Assembly (NCBI GenBank): GCA_902765395.1
Contig: CACWZP010000005.1
Location: 62,001-126,000, forward strand
Direction: 5' to 3'
Length of the DNA stretch: 64,000 nucleotides
Origin: an uncultured Eubacteriales bacterium
GTDB lineage: Bacteria; Bacillota; Clostridia; Christensenellales; Aristaeellaceae
Shown one piece after another: positions 59,749 to 64,000 of this stretch. Each line of letters begins with the position of its first letter. The stretch's first letter is position 1. Under the pieces are notes generated by a model. The model searched no databases. It was not told the origin of the DNA and worked only from the letters and a program-made list of their open reading frames with translations. A program made the position numbers and the translations under genes.

Positions 59749-60267
59749 ATGAAAGAAGATAATGGTTCGCTTTGTGGGGAAAACCACGACGATAAGCAAA
59801 ACAATGATCGCTACTCTATAGTGGATGCTGTTGGGAAGCAACATGTTTTCATTGCCGGAAAGGATGGCGTCACAGAGGAATGGATAGCCAGACTGAGGCA
59901 CGATGAAAATGAGCTGCGCACATCCGACTTCAAATTCTACTACCTGTGGAACGGTAAGAACTACGTGCGTGTGGTTTATCGCTCGGACGATATAAGCCCG
60001 GCGGAATTGGAGCACTATTCGACCATGCACGACAAATCTGCGGATGTTGAGCAGCTGATCATAGAGAGGGAAGCGGAGACTATTTCCCACACTCAATATC
60101 TGGCTGCGATGGCATCTTTGACCAAGAAACAGAAGGAGCTGATCTACAAAATGTTTGTATTGGGCATGTCAAAGGCTGATATTGCCCGCGAAGAAGGGGT
60201 CAAGCCGACCTCCATACAGTCACGCTGGGAGTGCATTTGCAAAAAGTTTGTAAAGTTCTTCGAGTAG
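59749..60267 (+). CDS. Sigma-70-like (region 4) regulator
   Basis: The 172-residue protein has an acidic N-terminal part with a small fold resembling RapA/DUF domains of element regulators (FYYLWNGKNYVRVVYRSDD) and a C-terminal sigma region-4-like helix-turn-helix (LTKKQKELIYKMFVLGMSKADIAREEGVKPTSI, about 118-165). Such proteins direct transcription of transfer genes in Clostridia elements. GAAAGGACGAGACA precedes the ATG. It heads the plus-strand operon. Confidence 0.65.
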   Translation: MKEDNGSLCGENHDDKQNNDRYSIVDAVGKQHVFIAGKDGVTEEWIARLRHDENELRTSDFKFYYLWNGKNYVRVVYRSDDISPAELEHYSTMHDKSADVEQLIIEREAETISHTQYLAAMASLTKKQKELIYKMFVLGMSKADIAREEGVKPTSIQSRWECICKKFVKFFE

Positions 60268-60348
60268 AGACCGTATTTTAGGGCTGTTTTTGCCTTATGT
60301 GGTGAAGGAGCCATCTCATTTCATTTGAAAGCGAGGCAAAAACAGTCC

Positions 60349-60729
60349 ATGAAAAACATCCGCAATGTATTCTTCATGCCCAGGGTGAAGCGGCAATTCG
60401 AGAAGGCGAAGGCCGCCCACCCTGAGCTTGGCAAACACATCAACGACCTGCGCAGCGAGATAGGCTACTATCTCGCCGCGCACAAGGCCGCCGGTATTCG
60501 CTTCGACAGCAGGCACCTGGAGATCATCTATAGCGATGGCGTTACCGTCGTTCTGCGCCAGACGCTGGGCATTTGGATCATCACCAGGATCGTCCTGACC
60601 CTTCCTGTAAAGGAATATCGGCCGGTCTTTGGCTTCAAGCGCGTCAGGGAAGGGGCCCGCGAAGCGGTCAGGCGCGTGTTCATGCACTGGCGGTACTCAT
60701 TCGATGAACCGTCCTTTGCCCTCGCTTAG
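60349..60729 (+). CDS. Hypothetical mobile-element protein, basic
   Basis: A 126-residue basic protein (NIRNVFFMPRVKRQFEKAKAAHPELGKHINDLRS at the start). A beta-rich centre (LEIIYSDGVTVVLRQTLG) and basic C-terminus suggest nucleic-acid binding. I do not recognise the family. GAGGC is 12 bases before the ATG at 60349; a start at 60325 is also possible. It sits between the sigma-like gene and the polymerase-like gene. Confidence 0.5.
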   Translation: MKNIRNVFFMPRVKRQFEKAKAAHPELGKHINDLRSEIGYYLAAHKAAGIRFDSRHLEIIYSDGVTVVLRQTLGIWIITRIVLTLPVKEYRPVFGFKRVREGAREAVRRVFMHWRYSFDEPSFALA

Positions 60730-60774
60730 AGGGACGCGGCCCCTTCAAAACTACATAGATATGAGGTGACGACC

Positions 60775-62565
60775 ATGAATCACTTGTACATCGACATCGA
60801 GACCACCAGCGGCGCGAACCTGTCGAGCGCGGGCGCGTACCGCTATGCCGAGGACGATCATTTCCGCGTGCTTCTGTTCGGGTACGCCGCGGATAACGAC
60901 CCCATTCACATCGTCAATCTGGAGCAGGGCGAGCGCATCCCCGCGGAGGTCATCGAAGCCCTGGCGGACCCCGCCGTGACAAAGCTCGCCTACGACGCGC
61001 AGTTTGAGCGCGTGTGCCTGTCCCGGCATCTGGAGCTGCCGAGGAACGTGTACCTCTGCCCGGAACACTGGCGCTGCATGAAGGTATGGGCATCCTATCG
61101 CGGCCTGCCCTCCAGCATGAAGAAGATCGCCTCCGCGCTGGGCGTGACTATCGCTGCCGACCCGGAGATACAGCGCGTGCTGCGGGAAAAGTACCTCCAT
61201 GATCTGCGCAAGGGCGGCGACCAGGCTCCCGAACGCTGGGAGAAAATGCCCGTGGTGCTTCAAACGCTCGGCCAATGCGTCCGGCAGAACCTCACGGCGG
61301 AGCGGGCGCTGTATGAGTACCTGCGGAGGTATCCCCTGCCGGAGACGGAGTGGGCGCACTACTGCATGGATCAGCGCATCAATGACCGCGGCGTAAAGCT
61401 GGACAGGAAGCTGGTCGGCAGCGCCATCAACTGCGATGATTTCTTTCGCGGCGGCATGGCGCGGCGCTTCAAGGAGATCACCGGCATCTGCGCGGATTCT
61501 CCGGCCCGGTTTCGTCAATGGCTGGCTGCCAACGGAATGCGGGTGGATTCTGTGTCAAAGGAGGCTGTGTCGCGGCTGCGCAAGACCGCGCCGGTGGAGC
61601 TGGACGAGGCGCTCAGCCTGTGGGAGCTGCTTTCCCGCACGGAAACCCGCAAATATGTCGCGCTGGGCGAGGCGGTGTGCAATGACGGGCGGCTTCGTGG
61701 CCTGTTCCGTTTCTGCGGGCATCCCCAGGGCCGGTTCAGCTATCCGCTGATCCAGCTGGACAACCTGCCCGTCTGCCGTTCGTCCGAGCTTTCCGAGCTG
61801 CGGGACATCGTTCGTGCCGGGGAGTTCAACAGCCTGGACAGTCAGTGCGCGTCTGTGACCGACATCCTGACCCAGCTTTTCGTCACATCTTTCATCCCGC
61901 GCCGGAAGTGCCGCCTGCTGGTGCTTGAATACCCCGCGCTGGAGCAACGGATTCTGGATTGGCTGGTTCGGGATGATTGGGAGGCTCACGCCAGCAGCAG
62001 GAACTATGTGCGGGACGAGCAGCCCCGCGTATCCGAGTATTTCCATGACGATCCCCGCGTGACGCGCCTGTGCCTGGACATCGACAACGCCATCCGGCGC
62101 TGCCTGACCCATCCCGCCGTCGCCAAGACTCACGGGCTGCTGTTCAGCGGCTACAACGGAACCCTGTGCATCGAGCTTCCCTCCGGGCGGGCGCTGTGCT
62201 ATCGGGAGCCGGAGATCATGTTCGGCGTGGACGGCTTCAGCATCATCATGTACGCCGGGATGAACAAGGACGGGAAATGGGACATCATGCAGGGCAACGG
62301 CGCGAAGTTCCTGCGGGACATTGTGCAGGGGCTGGCACGGGATGTGCTGCTGGACGCGATGCGGCGGCTCACGGACGCTAACTATCCCGTCATCCTGCAC
62401 CTGGCAAACAAGGTGGTCGTGGAGAGTGAGGAACCCGCCGCGCTCATGGCCATCAGCGCCGTCATGGAGAAGCCGCCCCATTGGGCGAAGGAAATGAAGC
62501 TGACCACCCAGGGCTACGCCTGCAACCGCTATCTGGAGAAGAAGCAGCGCCCCTCGCGCCATTGA
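60775..62565 (+). CDS. Family-A DNA-polymerase-like protein with degenerate polymerase core
   Basis: The 596-residue protein has a proofreading-type 3'-5' exonuclease domain at the N-terminus (YIDIETTSG, Asp7/Glu9; AYDAQFERVCL; ...) and a region homologous to T7-type polymerases. In the polymerase part, motif A should read DxSxxExR but is LEYPALEQRIL (Asp replaced by Glu), the O-helix motif B (R-x3-K-x7-YG) cannot be found, and motif C, normally HDE, is LHLANKVVVE. I therefore expect no polymerase activity, while the exonuclease looks intact. ATG 60775 follows GAGGTG at six bases. The gene appears full length and under selection, not a recent pseudogene. Confidence 0.7.
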   Translation: MNHLYIDIETTSGANLSSAGAYRYAEDDHFRVLLFGYAADNDPIHIVNLEQGERIPAEVIEALADPAVTKLAYDAQFERVCLSRHLELPRNVYLCPEHWRCMKVWASYRGLPSSMKKIASALGVTIAADPEIQRVLREKYLHDLRKGGDQAPERWEKMPVVLQTLGQCVRQNLTAERALYEYLRRYPLPETEWAHYCMDQRINDRGVKLDRKLVGSAINCDDFFRGGMARRFKEITGICADSPARFRQWLAANGMRVDSVSKEAVSRLRKTAPVELDEALSLWELLSRTETRKYVALGEAVCNDGRLRGLFRFCGHPQGRFSYPLIQLDNLPVCRSSELSELRDIVRAGEFNSLDSQCASVTDILTQLFVTSFIPRRKCRLLVLEYPALEQRILDWLVRDDWEAHASSRNYVRDEQPRVSEYFHDDPRVTRLCLDIDNAIRRCLTHPAVAKTHGLLFSGYNGTLCIELPSGRALCYREPEIMFGVDGFSIIMYAGMNKDGKWDIMQGNGAKFLRDIVQGLARDVLLDAMRRLTDANYPVILHLANKVVVESEEPAALMAISAVMEKPPHWAKEMKLTTQGYACNRYLEKKQRPSRH

Positions 62566-62576
62566 GGAGGCCGGGC

Positions 62577-63056
62577 ATGAAGTACACCAACCATCCCCGC
62601 CCTCCTATTCGGCGTCTGTCGGGCGAGACCCTCGTCAGGATCGCGGACAGGCTGGCCGGAATGTTGAACCTGACTGCTGTCGATCCCGTGGTTATACAAG
62701 CGGCGGTCATCACCGAGGGCGGCACCACGGAGATCGTCGGAGAGGGCGGCAATGAACAGATCGCCTGGATACGCGCGGACAGCATCTGTTATCTGCGCCT
62801 CCGGGACTTTCGATTGCGCTACGCCTACGCCACGCGGGAGGCTGTCGAGCGAGACCGTCAATTTGCCGAGCATTTCCACGATTGCTGTCACATCAACCTG
62901 CCTGATGTGATTACCGACGCCGCCAGAGAGGTTCTTCTGGAAATCGGCGATGCGGACTATTGGGTCGCTCCGGCCTTCAGAAATATGCTGACAGAGGAGG
63001 AGCGCCGATATGCGAGTGGGTGTCATGTGGAAAGTCCTGCGCCGGGCGATGTATGA
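62577..63056 (+). CDS. Hypothetical mobile-element protein
   Basis: The 159-residue protein (ATG 62577, GAGGAGG site) is mixed alpha/beta and acidic (ETLVRIADRLAGMLNLTAVD, AWIRADSICYLRLRDFRLRYAYATREAV). No family recognised. It overlaps the next gene by 47 bases. Confidence 0.5.
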   Translation: MKYTNHPRPPIRRLSGETLVRIADRLAGMLNLTAVDPVVIQAAVITEGGTTEIVGEGGNEQIAWIRADSICYLRLRDFRLRYAYATREAVERDRQFAEHFHDCCHINLPDVITDAAREVLLEIGDADYWVAPAFRNMLTEEERRYASGCHVESPAPGDV

Positions 63057-63315
63057 AACAGAAGGGTTTTACCTGCGTCTGTCGGATGACGCCAGTCTCG
63101 CGCAGGAGGTGCTGCTGTTTTTCCCGCATGGCGTGGTGGCGCTGCTCGTCATCATCTGGCCCGGCGCAAAGTTGGAGCCGAAACAGGTCAGGCGCATTGA
63201 ACGCTTCCGTGACTACGCCATCCCGGTCTACTATACCGGCAGTCCGAAAGGAATCTACAGCGCGGTGGTCGGCGCGGCGCAGAGCATCGACCTGGGCGTG
63301 AACTATTATCCCTGA
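63010..63315 (+). CDS. Hypothetical small protein
   Basis: A 101-residue protein with a short hydrophobic stretch (VVALLVIIWPGAKL, about 43-56) and a basic C-terminal part. GAGGAGCGCCGAT precedes the ATG. It overlaps the end of the preceding gene, so the two are coupled. No family recognised. Confidence 0.5.
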   Translation: MRVGVMWKVLRRAMYETEGFYLRLSDDASLAQEVLLFFPHGVVALLVIIWPGAKLEPKQVRRIERFRDYAIPVYYTGSPKGIYSAVVGAAQSIDLGVNYYP

Positions 63316-63338
63316 AATGAGAATGGAGGTATCTGCCA

Positions 63339-63503
63339 ATGTCCCCCTTTGAAATAAACATCCTTCGATTTATCTTCACCCTCGACAACATACTGGTCGC
63401 GCTTATGCCGTGGCTCAAGGCGCTGACTATCGCTGCGGTTATAGTGCTTGTCACTCTGCTTACCCGAAGGATAACCCGAAGAAAGGCCAGCTCTGTCAGG
63501 TGA
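63339..63503 (+). CDS. Small one-helix membrane protein, 54 residues
   Basis: The frame begins MSPFEINILRFIFTLDNI and has one clear membrane helix (about residues 20-42, ALMPWLKALTIAAVIVLVTLL) and a basic tail (RRITRRKASSVR). GGAGGTATCTGCC gives a strong start. Small anchors of this kind are common at the head of conjugation modules; the function is unknown. Confidence 0.6.
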   Translation: MSPFEINILRFIFTLDNILVALMPWLKALTIAAVIVLVTLLTRRITRRKASSVR

Positions 63504-63554
63504 ACAAAGGCCACACCGTTACAACAATACCATCTTTTCGGAGGAAAATCGAAT

Positions 63555-64000
63555 ATGAAACACTATACCCATAAGCTGACGGCGCTGCTGCTGGCGGCGC
63601 TGATCATGGTTTCTCCCGTTGCTCAGCTTGCCCGCGCGGAGGAGGCTGTCTACCACACCGAAACCAAGTACCCGCTGCTGGCCGATGTGCGCGACCAGCT
63701 GGACGAGGATGAAATCGTCACCGCTTATGATGTCGTTATCGACATGGGCGATTATTTCAATCCCGCCGATGTGTCCGGGTTCAAGGTGGAGAATACCAAC
63801 CAGTCTACCGATAAGGTTGATGTCAGTTTCTTCTCCGCTCATGCGACGGACGGCACGGCGTTTTCGTCCGATATGCCCGGCAGCTACTTTGCCTATTACG
63901 TCGCAAAACCCGTCAGCGGGCATCCGGCCTATGAGATCAGCCGGAGGATCACGGTCAACGCAGTGGAGGAACCTGCTGTTCCCGTGGTGCCTGAGACCGT
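63555..64000 (+). CDS. Secreted protein, N-terminal part only (cut by window end)
   Basis: A signal peptide (MKHYTHKLTALLLAALIMVSP, then VAQLARA) is followed by a folded domain containing YHTETKYPLLADVRDQL and FNPADVSGFKVENTNQ. GGAGGAAAATCGAAT precedes the ATG at 63555. The frame is open to position 64000 (about 148 residues seen) and has just entered a Pro/Val/Glu stretch (EEPAVPVVPE). This looks like the start of a large surface or adhesin-type protein carried by the conjugative element. Confidence 0.65.
   Translation, partial: MKHYTHKLTALLLAALIMVSPVAQLARAEEAVYHTETKYPLLADVRDQLDEDEIVTAYDVVIDMGDYFNPADVSGFKVENTNQSTDKVDVSFFSAHATDGTAFSSDMPGSYFAYYVAKPVSGHPAYEISRRITVNAVEEPAVPVVPET

Overview
The window reads as a fragment of a Gram-positive, Clostridia-like genome (Bacillota), probably a gut or rumen anaerobe. 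The evidence is strong AGGAGG-type ribosome sites, a Clostridia-style mobilisable element (MobC/relaxase, RepA_N, Cys-rich VLP, CD1845-like and KTR proteins), a DegV protein, a small alarmone synthetase and a hexuronate-TRAP operon. Species cannot be named from sequence alone. Most of the window is clearly GC-rich; about 19.7-26.2 kb is AT-rich and looks acquired.

Layout. (1) 1-8.5 kb, minus strand: a hexuronate catabolic and uptake operon, transcribed dctP-dctQ-dctM-uxuA-uxuB-kdgK-uxaC. It takes glucuronate/galacturonate through fructuronate and mannonate to 2-keto-3-deoxygluconate 6-phosphate. A KDPG aldolase is not in the window. Intergenic gaps carry hairpin repeats. (2) 8.7-11.9 kb, plus: a divergent AraC regulator, a YcxB-like protein, an MFS transporter and a KdgF-like cupin, plausibly extending the pathway to unsaturated uronates. 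(3) 12-18.7 kb: two membrane proteins (one a potassium-channel-like protein), a propeller-sensor diguanylate cyclase and a CorA transporter. (4) 18.7-20.7 kb: a scar of a lost integrative element: a tyrosine recombinase without its C-terminus butted against corA, a tRNA-Leu 3' half (attachment-site remnant) and small ORFs. (5) 21-26.1 kb: the AT-rich cargo: an unknown membrane protein, then a compact operon of TcmP (three-Cys-motif partner), a Gp37/Gp68 radical-SAM-like protein and a HEPN-motif protein. This is the best candidate here for an undescribed, possibly anti-phage, system. (6) 26.2-31.5 kb: a truncated histidine kinase, an XRE regulator, a KTR protein, a DegV-alarmone synthetase pair, a patatin fragment and two membrane proteins.

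(7) 31.6-43.3 kb: a lipid/envelope-flavoured cluster: two paralogous radical SAM proteins around oleate hydratase, a TIM-barrel-like protein with a frame discontinuity, a phasin-like protein, a UbiB/ABC1 kinase, three TetR regulators, an atypical response regulator, a secreted protein and an HdeD protein. Oleate hydratase and the secreted protein share a conserved upstream block of about 63 bp. (8) 43.3-52.7 kb: an MMPL exporter translationally coupled to a 1615-residue repeat-rich secreted protein, then a Mbeg1-like hydrolase and a secreted metallo-beta-lactamase/lamin-tail protein.

(9) 52.7-64 kb: a mobilisable or conjugative element. On the minus strand it has an XRE regulator, a small membrane protein, a VLP protein, ParM/ParR-like segregation genes, RepA_N, a DnaC-like ATPase, an oriT-like hairpin tract, MobC and relaxase. 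On the plus strand are a sigma-like regulator, a degenerate family-A polymerase with an exonuclease domain, small proteins and the start of a secreted protein cut by the window end. The repA gene contains seven palindromic repeats at an exact 23-bp period, a strong candidate for the replication origin. Start codons were chosen by ribosome-site spacing where several were possible. Functions come from reading motifs by eye; no database search was run.
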